A DNA stretch of 64,000 bases, taken from positions 4,402,001 to 4,466,000 of the forward strand of contig CP136490.1 of NCBI GenBank assembly GCA_032768795.1. The letters run 5' to 3'. The position numbers and the translations under genes are program-made. This DNA is from Tremella fuciformis. Taxonomy: Eukaryota > Basidiomycota > Tremellomycetes > Tremellales > Tremellaceae. The notes beneath the pieces were generated by a model. The model saw only the letters and a list, made by a program, of their open reading frames with translations, had not been told where the DNA came from and searched no databases. The number at the start of each line of letters is the position of its first letter. The first letter of the stretch is position 1. Shown here one piece after another: positions 10,791-21,790 of this stretch.

Positions 10791-13321
10791 CTAAGTGTGT
10801 GAATGGTGTGGTGGTCTGATGGGAAAGCTGAATCCCGGCTTCTTCCTCCAACTCTTCATCCGTCTCTTTCGCCCCTCGCCGCTCTCCAAGGCGGCTCTAC
10901 GCATCTCCATGACTCGCTTGGTCGGCCAGACCCATTTCGTCGGCACGAGCCCTTGCACTGGACCTTCATGCGCCACAGCGGTATTCGGGTCGCTCGCCTC
11001 TGCCGGCGTGTCCTGTGCAGACGTCCCCTGTACTACCGACCGTTCGCGGCTCTCGCGCAGCTGTTTGTCCCGGTTGGTCATTTCGGTGGGCGAAGAGTCG
11101 CTGGGGACGGAAAGATTCTGCATCCCCTCGAGGAGCTTGTACGCGGCCTCTAGCTCCTTGCGAGCGGTCTCGACGCTCTCCCCGTCCGCCGAAGTGAGCG
11201 TGTAGTGGACCGACCCTATGTGTCAGCGACTGTAGACGGCATCGCAAACGATTCCAAAGGCTTACACGGGGGGAGCGTGCCGTCATCATTGTCTCCCGGC
11301 AGCCACTCGACGGGACCTTGCACAGGCACGCCGTCGAGCTGGTTGCGAATTTTCAGTCGTAGGGCGCGGATGGGCCGCTCGCCTTGCGTCTCATCCCAGT
11401 GGCGAGGCTGAACCAGGAACACGACGCTTTGGGCGGCACGCTTGCGATGAACAGTCACCTCGACGTCCTGAATTTCAGCAGGAATCATCATCGATGAGTA
11501 GTAGCCCACCTGGCCGGGGAAGCACTCGACTATCCGCTGCACAACCAGTTCCCACAGGGCCACACAGATTCGGAAAGCTGACTCGGCCATTGCTCTCGAG
11601 CCGAAGAGCTTTCGGTCGATCTCCTCTAGAGGCAGATACTGGAAACCGTAGATCCGGGAAGTATTGTGATATGCGAGGAAGATGCCGTCCATGTCACCGA
11701 TACGGACCTGCATCGAGAACTTCAACATGCCAGCTCGAGACAGATCGTACAGCCTTCGCGATGAGCTCAAAGAACGATTTCAGACGGGATGCTGACTCTC
11801 GCTCGTATGACTCCCACCAACCCCGCTCGAGGTAGACATCGTATGCGCTATTCGCCTGTTGTGAGCTCCCGGCAAGTTATGGGTAATCATACGCACGGCA
11901 AAATTTGCCCTGTCATGTCGGATCGGCGCACAGGCTCGCGTCTTGATGTCAAAGACACCATTTCCCGGTAAGCGAGAATCGTGACAGTCCAACTGAGATC
12001 GCATGAGCAATTTGCCGAACTGATGGTCAGCCGCAAGCAGAGGTCCAAAAGCCCAACGTGCCTTCCTGTAGCGATACGCTTCTCGAGCTGTCCTCTCTTC
12101 TTCTGGCACGGCGCTCGCAGGAGCAGACTTCAGGAACCGAGCCAGGTCTTTGCGGCTTCGGATGAGCTGGTTTTCGAGTATGCGGCCCTGTCCATTCAGT
12201 GCGATGTTCACAAAGGCACGCAAGCACGCACGTAATCGCTCAATACGTTCTCGCTGTCCCATCTCTTGTCGCTGTCGATCGTGTACACTCCATTTGAGGA
12301 TTGGCTGATGATCAGAGAAGCGGGGAGCTCGGCCCCGGGGGTGAAGCCGCTCGGCTATCGCCTCAGCTGCCGGACTCGCGCGCCGTGTGACATGACTGAC
12401 GCTATCTGCAAACTCCCGACTGAGATGCGAAGTGTCGACACCTCTACCAGAGCTCAAGGCAAAGTAGATCTGGCTAAGAGCTTGTGTCAAGGTTGACGTG
12501 GATCCGATGAATGCGCATTCGTTCGAGACGGCCATGCCCTGAAGCTCCTGCTTGGTGAGCCCGGGCGCAATCAGAATCAGTGTAAACACACTTCATCTTG
12601 GGATGGCTTGATGTACTGGGGCAGACGATCGAAAGCGAACATAGAGGGTTTGGGAATGTTGGTGTAGTGGGCGGAAAAGTTGAGAACGCCCGTGCGAGGA
12701 TCTTGCACGACTTGGACACCGTGACTGCACTGTCAATCGACCGCTTTGCCGAGACGGGCACATATCACCTGAACAGCACGCGAGAAAGATCGGGCCTCAA
12801 CGTAGCTATGTGCATTTCACGATCAGGTTTGACCTCTATCTATCAGCTTCGCAAGCAAAGAATAGACTGGACGAGCGCACCAGGTATGTAGATGGCCTGG
12901 GGGCGCAAAGTGCCTTGAGCCAGAGACTGGACATCGTTGACATCTGCGTCCTCTGTCGACGAGCTGCTGTCCAGAGCCTCTGGTCCTTCAGTCTTGCAGT
13001 CTCAGATATCGAAAGGTGAATGAGCTGACCTTCAACATCCTCATCTTTCACCCTGCCGGGGTCATCCGAATCGAGAGGATCGGCTGGCTTGATGGCCGTC
13101 TCCAATTCAATGTCATGAAAAGGCAGGTGCGGAGGCCGTTCTCTGACGCTTCTGTGGCTGCGAGTCGGTTGAGCTGGTCTGGTACGAAACGAAGCCCCGG
13201 CTGTCGCGACGAATGGACGAACACTGCAACTGGCACAAATTCGCGGGCCCAGCAAGGTCGAGCATGGATTCCGCAGGCTGCTCAGTGGACCAGGAGAGCT
13301 CGCCGCAAACCGCGACCACAT
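10791..13321 (-). CDS. PET127: Pet127-like mitochondrial RNA-processing protein
   Basis: Pet127 proteins act in mitochondria on RNA 5'-end processing and decay and have been placed in the PD-(D/E)XK nuclease superfamily. The start at 13321 gives a basic, Ser/Arg-rich presequence-like N-terminus (MWSRFAASSPGPLSSLRNPC). Family blocks in order: GVQVVQDPRTGVLNFS and FDRLPQYI (about 12,600-12,760); STSTLTQALSQIYFALSSGR (12,430-12,500); the nuclease-type block GNGVFDIKTRACAPIRHDRA (about 11,900-11,960, with the D-x-K pair); and MDGIFLAYHNTSRIYGFQYLPLEEID in the exon 11216-11770. The last exon ends KKPGFSFPIRPPHH with stop at 10791. At least five introns are needed; not every border was fixed. Family assignment rests on recalled conserved blocks. 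Confidence 0.8.
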
Positions 13322-13745
13322 CTCTGGAGTCGCCCTTGGATATATAGCCGAATGCTATACTGCGTCCGCCGCCATGATGAGGTCCTTCCAGGCGACCAAG
13401 ATGACCTTGGACGTCATGACAACCGACCACTTCGTCAAAATCGTATCGGCGATCGCCGTCAGAGATGATTCAGACTCAGGCACCGAGTCACCCCGAGTCT
13501 TCGGAATTCCCAACTGGACTCATCTGAAATCATCTCTTTATTCGTAGTAGGAATAGGAATAGCGATGCTTGCGTGCGCTGCTCCTTCTACGAACATGACC
13601 TCGCGTTTCCGAACAACTCTACCTTTGAACTCGGGATGTTCGGACTCTTGTCAGTTGCCTCGAAGACTATGTAAAGCTCGACTCGAGGGGATCTTACCTC
13701 TCTCTTGACCCCATCTTCCTACGCCGAGCGGCAAACTGACAGTCG
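13322..13745. promoter_or_regulatory. Divergent promoter between PET127-like gene and SSU1-like gene
   Basis: 424 bp between divergent start codons, no gene seen. A pyrimidine-rich stretch precedes the SSU1-like start. No specific operator was recognised. Confidence 0.45.
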
Positions 13746-15243
13746 ATGGACTCGACCTCGACACTCGTGTCTGATAAGCTCAGCATGCCCGCTCACAACG
13801 ACATTGAGCTCGCGCAGAACCTTGACGAGGATGATCGTGCGGTCGCCGCAGACCACTCGTTCAGCAACTCCAGGAGGCGGCTGCCCTCATCCTCGGCGGG
13901 CGACGTGTCGAGCAGGCGTGCCCAGACGTCCCCTTCGAGTGCTTGGGCCAGCTTCGTCGGTTCTCTCGACTTTGCTGTCCTCAATCTCGCGCCAAGCTTT
14001 TTCTCGCTCAACATGGGAACCGGCATCGTGTCGATCCTTTTACATCAACTGCCGTATAATGCCGAGTGGCTGAAACGCCTATCCATCGTCGTCTTCGTGT
14101 TCAATGTGGTCCTGTTCGTTCTGCTCGCTATCGGCAACGTCATCCGATATGTCAGGTACAAAGGTCTTTTCACCGCTGTGCTGCACCACCTCGTGTCGAG
14201 CATGTTTTGGGGGACGTTGCCCATGGGGTTTGTTACCATTGTTGTGAGCCTGGCCAAACATATAAGACGGTGATGCTGAGCAAAAGAATATGATCTGTCT
14301 CGCCTGTGTACCGTCTTGGGGATGGCATGGCGCTCAACTTGCTCTGGGTCTGATGTGGATCGATCTAGTGTTGAGTGTCATTGTGAACATCGGCATGCTG
14401 TGGATCATGCAAGTCCCCTTCGCCAGTGCTGCGGCGACGAGGCTGACAGACAGGTTCACCCGACACAATCATACCCCAGAATCTGTCGCGGCCATCTGGC
14501 TGCTTCCTATCGTCACCTGCGTCGTCGTGGCATCGACGACGGCACTTGTGGCGCAAACCATCACACCGTTCGCGCCCCAACTTGCTCGATCGACACTTCT
14601 CGTCGCATTCGTTACGTGGGGTACTGGCGTTCCCATAGCACTCATGGTCATCGCTCTTTGGATTTCGCGTCTGACCATGTATGGGCCGCCGCCCGCTGTG
14701 GCTCTCACTTCGACGTTTCTGCCCCTTGGACCATGCGGTCAAGGAGCCTACGGGATCGCCCTCATGGGCCGTGTTGCTCGCGACTTAGCCTACCAAAATG
14801 GCATTTCCTTCGCGATTGCCCTTGAAGCCGAATCGGCCAAGAGAATCGGCGACGGGGTGTACGCCGTCTGTCTCGTCACCTCCCTGATCATCTGGGGACT
14901 CGGACTTGTTTGGTACATCCTGGCACACATCCTCATCATCGAGCAGACAGTCCGCGATCGGACGTTTTTCGGCACACAAAACTTCTCTGTCGGCTTTACC
15001 GCCATCACCTTCCCCGTCGGCGTCTGGGCAAGTGCCAGTATCATACTCGCCACCGAGCTGGACTCGATGGCGTTCAAGATCATCGGCACGGTCGTCAGCC
15101 TGCAAGTCGTCTTCAACTGGATGTACGTTATGGGTATGACAGTGTGGAAGGCATGGAAAGGGACTTTCTGGGTCGACCCTGCTCTGAACGGTTTTGAGGG
15201 TGGCCGACCACCTCTCAGATTCGGCAGCAAGCATTCTCGGTAG
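13746..15243 (+). CDS. SSU1: Sulfite efflux pump, Ssu1 / TehA-SLAC1 family
   Basis: Plasma-membrane transporter that exports sulfite. Two exons, 13746-14243 and 14287-15243, split by a 43-nt intron, give 484 residues. A polar N-terminal tail of about 75 residues is followed by the family hallmark FFSLNMGTGIVSILLHQLPY and then about ten hydrophobic segments (for example WIDLVLSVIVNIGMLWIM, STTALVAQTITPF, LIIWGLGLVWYILAHILII and FVV/CVVVASTTAL-type stretches). Blocks TIVNMICLACVPSW, FLPLGPCGQGAYGI and FFGTQNFSVGFTAITFPVG match the fungal sulfite pump branch of the voltage-dependent anion channel family rather than malate permeases. Substrate assignment is inference from family. Confidence 0.85.
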
Positions 15244-15346
15244 CGCAGCACGTCGTGTACTTCATAATGTCATGTCAATGTTGTGATGTATAATTTGTGG
15301 ACGAGGTGCATATCATCGATCGCCGACGACAGAATAGGCTGACAGG

Positions 15347-15694
15347 CTACTGTCCTTGCTGGTTCGGGTCCTCCTCGGGGGGAGTGAGGGCTCGGCTCAT
15401 CCGGGTGGGGCCAACCGTGCCATCGTTGTCCGTGGCCCCCAGGGTATACGTATCTATGCACCTCTGTCTCGTGCACAGAGCTCCTGTCTCCCGGTCGGCG
15501 TGCCAGTGCAGGCTCTCAAGTTGGGTATCGCATGCCTCACACCAAGGCGGCGATAACGTGCACGACTTGACTCCGGTTTGATGGGCCGTGGCGGGCGTGT
15601 CGCAGAGGTTGAAGCCCGTTTGGACAAGCCAGCTCGCCTGCGCGATGCTCCAAGCAGTTGGAACGTGTGTGGTGGGTTGGTCAGTTTGCTGCAT
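15347..15694 (-). CDS. Small unrecognised protein, tandem paralogue of the gene at 16399-16815
   Basis: A 115-residue frame starting MQQTDQPTT at the ATG at 15694. Function unknown. It aligns with the neighbouring 138-residue protein: WLVQTGFNLCD against WLQARGFILCD, a Lys-x-Cys, a CxxC (WCEACD against TCVSCG), LHWH against MHWH, and the tail ALTPPEEDPNQQGQ against ALTPPAEAEQQPTQ. The conserved cysteines and His-Trp-His could bind a metal. The frame is open upstream of the ATG to 15850, so a longer or spliced N-terminus is possible. No signal peptide or membrane segment is obvious. Confidence 0.5.
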   Translation of the reverse strand: MQQTDQPTTHVPTAWSIAQASWLVQTGFNLCDTPATAHQTGVKSCTLSPPWCEACDTQLESLHWHADRETGALCTRQRCIDTYTLGATDNDGTVGPTRMSRALTPPEEDPNQQGQ

Positions 15695-16398
15695 GGTGCT
15701 CTTCGATGCCGGCTCCTCAGATATATTTTGGGTAGGCTGTCTTCCAAGGAAAGCGAATTCGGACTCCCTCTGGACGCTATAGATGTAAATGTACGAAGAG
15801 GTGTATGAGCCTCGCCATCCCAATGTATGTCTGTCTCGGTCAATCAGCACTCCTTGACACGCGCTACCAGGAGTCCTTACTGACGGTCAGAGAGTGAAGG
15901 GGGAAACGTCCTTTGTACACCGTCGGAGTAAGAGTGACGTCCCATTGGGATCGTGGCATCGCCCTTGGTGGGCAGACAATGCGACAGCTTCTCTGCTACT
16001 TGAGTCATGACGGGGTATGAAACAGACCGAACGCCCTCAGCGCCGCTAGACCGGCTCAGGTCTCGGAAGAACCACTGGGGATCGTAGACAAGGGAATGAC
16101 GAAACGCAGTCCGTGCGCCCTGCTGCCGAAATGGGCCGGTCATGAGGCGGGGCGGCATCTCTTTTCACCTCGTATGTCGTATTCTTGCCTCTGCCAATCT
16201 CGCTACTGCAGGAACAATGCCCTAGCCTGACAGCTTACAGTACCGCCAAAGTAGCCACCGAAGGCTGCGTGTAAAAACGGGGTTGCATGACAATCGCCAC
16301 GCACAGAGTGCTTAGACTGATGAGAAGCAGACACTGCTCTCAGAAGACGAATGATGTACGAAAGTAGTCATACCTCGTCGAGCCTGACCTGCCCGAGC
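15695..16398. other. Gap between the tandem paralogues
   Basis: About 700 bp with no supported gene. A minus-strand open frame at 15877-16158 starts MPPRLMTGPF and ends at a possible GTAAGG donor; it could be an upstream exon of the gene at 15347-15694, but it has no counterpart in the sister gene. Confidence 0.35.
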
Positions 16399-16815
16399 CT
16401 ACTGGGTGGGCTGCTGCTCTGCTTCCGCCGGCGGTGTCAACGCCCCGCTTGCCCAGGTTGCACCAGCTGCTGTCCTGCCCCTCATGGAGTCTGCCGAAGT
16501 ATTACTCGGTCCACAGGTAGGGTAGCAGAGGACCGTCTTCTCTGCCGTGTCATGCCAGAGCATGCTCAGCGGCGTCGACCCCTGCGTTGATCGATGCCAG
16601 TGCATACCCATGACACTACGACCGCAGCTCACACATGTTGGTTGCTGAGGATCCGGGCACTTGTGAACAGAAACATTCGAAGGCGCTCGGATGGTGAAGG
16701 CATAAGCATCACACAGTATGAAGCCTCGAGCCTGTAGCCACCCGGCTGTCGCTGCGTCGGACAATGTCGTTCCGCCCGAGGCGTTGGTTCGGGGTTCAGC
16801 TTGGTCTTGGTTCAT
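16399..16815 (-). CDS. Small unrecognised protein, tandem paralogue of the gene at 15347-15694
   Basis: A 138-residue frame starting MNQDQAEPRT at the ATG at 16815. The frame runs open further upstream to about 16956 without another ATG, so an upstream spliced exon is possible. Conserved with its neighbour: GWLQARGFILCD, KCPD, TCVSCG, MGMHWH and the C-terminal ALTPPAEAEQQPTQ. It additionally has CYPTCGPSNT between the HWH block and the tail. I do not recognise the family. The pair in direct repeat points to a local duplication of a lineage-specific gene. Confidence 0.5.
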   Translation of the reverse strand: MNQDQAEPRTNASGGTTLSDAATAGWLQARGFILCDAYAFTIRAPSNVSVHKCPDPQQPTCVSCGRSVMGMHWHRSTQGSTPLSMLWHDTAEKTVLCYPTCGPSNTSADSMRGRTAAGATWASGALTPPAEAEQQPTQ

Positions 16816-17198
16816 TATATCAGCAAGGATTGTTGCCAAAGTCGAGAGATCGAGGCTCGACAATGAGATGCAGGCTCTGTCGTGTGATTCGCCGTCAGCC
16901 CACTGGCTGAGGAGGGTGGTCCTGCGGTGCGAAGGCGTTGCCTTTGGTGCAGACAAAGGGGCGAGGAGAAAGGAGCGAGACTGACATGTCGGACGAGTGG
17001 ATCATTTGGGGTGATGTCATCGTGACTTCCGAGTGGAGGAGGACCAGTCTAAGGCAGCGTGAACAAGACTACCAGCCGAATGTCAACGCAGTCCGGTGCG
17101 ATACCAGGTTAGTGTAGGCCACCATCAGTCACAAAACCATAGCAAATGCAAGTGTCGTACAAATACAAGGAGAATCAAGGCCCTACAGTCGAAGGCGT
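16816..17198. other. Intergenic region upstream of the paralogue pair
   Basis: 383 bp with no gene seen. It should hold the promoter of the 16399-16815 gene and the 3' flank of the NUG1-like gene. Confidence 0.4.
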
Positions 17199-17442
17199 CT
17201 ATCGCTTTCGTTTCTCCCCCGCTTTTGCGCTCTTGGCGGCCGGCACAGATGTCGGCTTGGGTTTGCCCTTGCCGTGGCCATTGGCATGAGCCGGAGTGGA
17301 GCTGGGGATCTTCAAGATGCCCTTGATAGGCCTTGCTGGCTCAACGTGACGACCGAATGAGACCCGCTTTGCTTTCTTGACGGACTGTCTGCTTTGAGGA
17401 GAGGCGAGAGCTTTTCGTTTACCCTTTTGTGGAAGCGGCTCA

Positions 17443-17474
<32 letters not shown>

Positions 17475-19481
17475 TTCCTCTTCTTCTGCCTCCTCATCTT
17501 CGTCCTCACCATCGGAGGGGAGCGATGAACCAGAGGAAGGCTCCGGGCCATCTTCTAGCTCGAGCTCTTCCCCGTCGTCCGTACCGATGTGTAGCTCGTC
17601 CTCTTCCTCCCCTTCATCATCCTCGTCATCCGGACCGTCCACTTCATCATCCTCGGCATCGTCGTCCTCATCTTCATCGTCTTCCTCGCTTTCGGCAGCA
17701 TGGATGGCAGTGAAGTCATCATCCAGTATCACCTATCTGTCAGCTTGATCATGAGAAGAAGGACAGCCTTACCTCACGGTCATCGACCTCTCCTCCACGG
17801 AAGCGCACCAATGGCCGGGCCCGTTTCAAGTCTCTCTTGTGAGCACATTTGGAGAGTACGCTGGCCATATCTGGTCGATCGCTGCTTGCGTAAGATTGGA
17901 CTGCTTTCGGCGGTGTGGCATATTGGTATAGGGTGTTGAAAGCCCAGTCTCGCAAGAGTATGCGAGCCGATGCCTCGAGATTGGGCTCGCCGTGCTGCTT
18001 GATCAGTACCCGACATATGAGAGGTAGGAGGGTACGCACCTTCTTCAACCGACCATTCGCTCGTGCAAGCGAGGTCAAGAATGCGTCAACGTCACCCTCC
18101 TTGAAAGCAGGGATGTTGTAGTGGATCATGAGATCTTGTTGGTTTGATCGCTTAAAGATGTAGTTGACTGTAATCAGAACATGAATTTTGGACATGGAAC
18201 GGTAGACATACCCAAAGGAAAGACGTCCTTGACTCGGTCAACTCTGCCAAGATTCCTTCGAAGCAGATCTCCTGCAACGCGCTCCTCCATCGCGTCCCAC
18301 TTGGCCATGTCAGGCTCGACTTCTTCATCGGCCGCTTCCTCAGTCTCGTCATCATCGTCTTCCTCTTCATCGGCGAACTCCCATCCCGGAGTGTCGATAA
18401 CCCTGATCTTCTCCTCTCCAGCGTCAACCTCAACCTCCACCGGCGCACTGGTCGTAGGAGCCGGGTGTTTGGCAGATGCCATGCTGGGTTGCGGGGCAGC
18501 CACATCGAAAGCCCGCTTCCCTCGGATCAAGGCATTCAACACAGATGTCTTGCCAACGCTTGGAAGGCCCATAAGAGCAACAACAAGACCCTCGGATGAC
18601 TTGTCCGACTTCTCGTGCGCCCAAGCATTGAAAGCAGAGAACAGCTCATTTTTGCCAATGATGGCGTTCGGCTCGATGGTGGACGAGACAGGTGTCTTCG
18701 AGCTTGAGGCAACGGGCTCAGCGTAGGGGGATTTGAATAAGAAGGTTGGCAGATCAAGGTGGTTCAACCATGCCTCTAGCGTTTCGCAAGGGACAAGATC
18801 TACCCTTTAGCATTGCCCCTCATGCCGCCTTCCCACTAACCGATCTTGTTGACAAGAAGAGCGACTTTGCTCCCCGCCTCCTTGACCAGGTTCTCGATAA
18901 ATTTGCTCCTACCGCCCAGAATGTCTCGGGCGTCGACAACTTCGAGCACAACATCGGCTTTGTCCAGCACGTCTTGCAGAGTCGCGAGCTGGGTGTCGAC
19001 GAGATCAGGAACATCGGCCTCGATCGGGATTTGTTTGGGGGCCTTGAGCGAGCCCGTGAGAGGCGCAGAGATGGCTTTGGTCGAGCTGAGCGACTGAATC
19101 CCCGGCGTGTCTTCCTCTTCCTCGACAACTGCTGAAGCCTTTGCAGCAGTTTTCTTGGCCAATCTCGCTTCTTCAGATTGACGCTTTTCCTCGGCGAGCT
19201 CGGCCAAGATCTGATCTTTGAAGGGAAAGGAGTTTGGGACGCCGAGATCCTTCTTCTTCTCTGGATTGTCAGAGTCATGTACGTCTTGAGAAGAGGATGA
19301 CTGACTGGACTTCCATGTCGGGTCACGCTTGGCCTGCTTCTTGTTCTTCTTCCTCTGCTCGGCCGCTTTCTTGGTGACTTTGGCACGATGCCGGGTGGTC
19401 CCACGGTTGGACGTCTCTGTGAAGATTAATCTGCCATCGTTTCTGTTGCGCATGTAGCTCACTCTTCCTGATTCTAGGCAT
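17199..19481 (-). CDS. NUG1: Nucleolar circularly permuted GTPase, Nug1/GNL3 (nucleostemin) family
   Basis: Assembly GTPase for the 60S ribosomal subunit, acting in nucleolus and nucleoplasm. The 19-nt first exon (19463-19481) encodes MPRIRK and joins across a 46-nt intron to the basic GNL3 N-terminal domain TSNRGTTRHRAKVTKKAAEQ; the next family block is DLGVPNSFPFK. The G motifs are permuted as expected: G4 NKID (split by an intron near 18840) lies before G1 GLPSVGKTS and G3 DTPGWEF. Further exons carry VNYIFKRSNQQDLMIHYNIPAF and the C-terminal part. The last exon (17199-17732) is an Asp/Glu run of more than 100 residues followed by a Lys-rich tail. The acidic tail is typical of nucleolar proteins. 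Confidence 0.9.
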
Positions 19482-19609
19482 TTTGTCCGGTCGCAATGTA
19501 CAGCCAGAGCAAGGTGGACTTCAAAATTCTGGATGGATGGCCGCCCCGAAGTTGGCACGTGATTACAACAGGCACAGGAAAGTGGAGGGCTCATTTACAC
19601 AAACAGGTG

Positions 19610-20431
19610 CTAAACGTCCCGAAGTCGCCAGACGCCCACTTTCTCGCCTCCGGGAGCTCCTATCTTTCTTTGTTCACCATCTCTGAGCTCCTCGACATGA
19701 ATCAGTCTCCAATTGACATCGAGCAGCTCGTGATACGTCTGTTCCTCGAGCGGCCATGGAGGCCCTCGCTCGTCCTTCGGTCTACCGAGGGGATACATGA
19801 TTGTGATGAGTCGGGTTGTGTCTGACTTGGCCGCCAATCGCGTGACGGCCTCACTCCAGTCTTTGCGAAGTTCGAGCGGGAGAGCACAAAGAAACCTGCT
19901 CGTCAGCGCTGTGATTAACATACAGTAAAGGCTAGCTTGCGTGTAATCGACGATCAGATCGAAGCCATGCTTTGGCGAATATGCGAAGAAGTCCGTCTGA
20001 ACAATCTCCCATTTATCTTCGGCCGAACCGTGCTCTTTCAGCCACGAGCGAGCGGCTTGCACTCCAGTCGGCGCGATGTCAAGACCCGTCGAGTGCAAGC
20101 CCCGCTGGGCAAAGAGAAGGACATCGTAGCCCTGGCAGATCAGTGCCGATAAGCATGACCGGAGCTTCGATCCTACGGAACCACAGCCGGGCACAAGCGC
20201 CCTGCCCGCCGTTGGTATACCCAATGCCTCTCCTTGCTCTCGAAGCAAGCGTATGAGTGCCGGATGTGCATGTCCCTGATCCCACTTCGTGTTCTTTTCC
20301 TGCCTGAGCATTAGTCACCATGCGTGCAGCGTGCGCGTGTAACTAGCCATCGCTCTTCCCAGCGGTCTGCATCGCCGTCAGCACCTGCATTGTCATGTGG
20401 TTCGGATACTTGCTCGGATAGCCGGACTTTG
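19610..20431 (-). CDS. TPMT-family S-adenosylmethionine-dependent methyltransferase
   Basis: Predicted thiol/thiopurine-type methyltransferase. Spliced blocks: DRWEERWL joined to EKNTKWDQGHAHPALIRLL (family motif WDQG), the SAM-binding loop GRALVPGCG joined to GYDVLLFA across an intron, GLHSTGLDIAP with the acidic residue that would hold the ribose, and FDLIVDYT joined to FLCALPLELR. The last joint uses a GC-AG intron at 19896-19940. The C-terminus is GGEKVGVWRLRDV. The N-terminal exon upstream of about 20431 was not resolved: the frame runs into a stop without an ATG, and a GTACGT donor near 20476 suggests another small exon. In basidiomycetes such genes may act on sulfide or thiol metabolites; the substrate is unknown. 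Confidence 0.75.
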
Positions 20432-20811
20432 CTGGGGGCTCAATGCTTGAAGACATATTCACTGAATGCGTTCACGTACGCAACGGAATGCAGCGGTCGT
20501 CTCGGCGCGAGAACCGGACCGATAAAAATCGAGCCCCAGGCGACTCTCTGCGAATGTCTCGATCAGAAAGGTGACCTGACGCGCAAGCTCCTGCCGGTGT
20601 CCCAACATCCACAGAGCCCTGCAGGCAGTCCAGACTGATTCAGACCAGGTCGAACGACTCAAAGATCGCGTCGAGGAAGAGAGCCATTGGTGGACCACGT
20701 GGCTGCACGTACGTCATTAAGCCAGAAGTCCAGTCATCCTTGCTTTCAATGTGGACGCAACAAGTAGCAAGAAGCGTTGTTTGACTTGGAAGCAATTGAT
20801 CATACTGCCTC
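20432..20811. other. Divergent spacer between the methyltransferase and the GFA-fold gene
   Basis: 380 bp between divergently transcribed genes. It may include the unresolved first exon of the methyltransferase and holds both promoters. No other feature seen. Confidence 0.4.
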
Positions 20812-21392
20812 ATGTCGCGCCTGAACGGCAGCTGCCTGTGCGGGGACATCAAAGTGACCATTCCCACCGGGCTCAAATGGTCTAATTGCTGTGCGCATGA
20901 CCTGCGGACTGCCGTGCTACTTACTGAGGTGTAGGGTGTATGTCGTGTCGCAAGGCTTACGGCTACACGTGAGTGTATCGAAATATCAGAGGAGCTGAGC
21001 TGATCATAGACACACCGGTGATTGGGGCTGTCCGTCAGAGCAATGCGATATCAGCGGACCCGACCTGGATGTATATGCTGAGCGTGGCGAATCCGGTGGC
21101 GAGGTCTTAAGATACTCATGTCCGCGATGTCATTCGTAAGAATCGCCTTCTCCTCAACAGACTGAAGCCGACCCTTCAGACCAATCTACACGCACTCCAC
21201 GGTCGATCAGCCGGAAAACTTCTACGTTAAAATCGGTAAGGGAACCTGTTCTAGCTGACTCTCAACGACTGCTTAGCCTCAGGCTTGTTCGAGGTCAAAG
21301 ACGTGCCCCCGCCGAGCTACGTGATATGGGGAAAGAACATCGCTTCATGGGAAAAGACATATGAGGGGATCGACGTGAAGCAAAAGCAGTGA
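20812..21392 (+). CDS. GFA-fold protein (glutathione-dependent formaldehyde-activating / CENP-V family)
   Basis: Small zinc protein read from five exons. Exon 1 (20812-20890) starts MSRLNGSCLCGDIKVTIP with the first Cys-x-Cys. Exon 2 (20935-20968) reads W-CMSCRKAYGYT, completing the C-x-C-xx-C set with the preceding NC. Exon 3 (21010-21135) reads HTGDWGCPSEQCDISGPDLD and SGGEVLRYSCPRCHS, with the third zinc CxxC. Exon 4 reads PIYTHSTVDQPENFYVKI after an acceptor near 21179. Exon 5 ends ASWEKTYEGIDVKQKQ with stop at 21392. All joints keep frame. The family includes formaldehyde-glutathione adduct enzymes, but many members have unknown substrates. The Ty3/gypsy element begins only 37 nt after the stop, so its 3'UTR is disrupted. 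Confidence 0.8.
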
Positions 21393-21429
21393 ACAGCGCC
21401 TGCATCAACCGTCGCACGATTGACAGACT

Positions 21430-21742
21430 TGTCAGGACTGTGGCACTGAGACTGTGGCGGAATGAGACAAGGCCAAGTGCCACACGGCCTGACTCAGCCA
21501 ACCGCCCACTTGCCTCATCCGGGTGAAGTAGCCGAACTGCTAAATGCGGCACTCGGACTGTCTAGTATAGTTGAACGGTTTTCGAATACATATAGTAGAC
21601 ATTCGAGTAGAGAAGATCTCTAGTCGAATGTATCTCTTGTACTCTCAGTCTACTTCTAGTAACCCTACTCGATTGCATACTCCCTGCGAGGCAACCTCGA
21701 CTTCCCAGCTCGACGCGGACTATCCTACGTCCGGTCCTGACA
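21430..21742 (+). repeat. 5' LTR of element 1
   Basis: 313 bp, read as identical to 37001-37313. Perfect 9-bp terminal inverted ends TGTCAGGAC/GTCCTGACA. A TATA-like ATATAG near 21590-21595 lies about 30 nt before 21621, the predicted start of R. Confidence 0.95.
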
Positions 21743-21744
21743 TT

Positions 21745-21759
21745 AGATACATTCGACTA
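21745..21759 (+). promoter_or_regulatory. Self-priming primer-binding site of element 1
   Basis: AGATACATTCGACTA is the exact reverse complement of 21621-21635 within the 5' LTR and starts two nucleotides after the LTR. No tRNA-type TGG start is present. This is the arrangement used by the self-priming Tf1/sushi lineage, in which the 5' end of the transcript folds back as primer. Confidence 0.7.
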
Positions 21760-21790
21760 TACTCGCACTGAGTATTGCAAGTCGAGGAAC

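Noticed and set aside
15877..16158. Minus-strand open frame as an upstream exon of the small paralogue
   Set aside because: No matching block in the sister gene and no firm acceptor in phase; kept only as a possibility.
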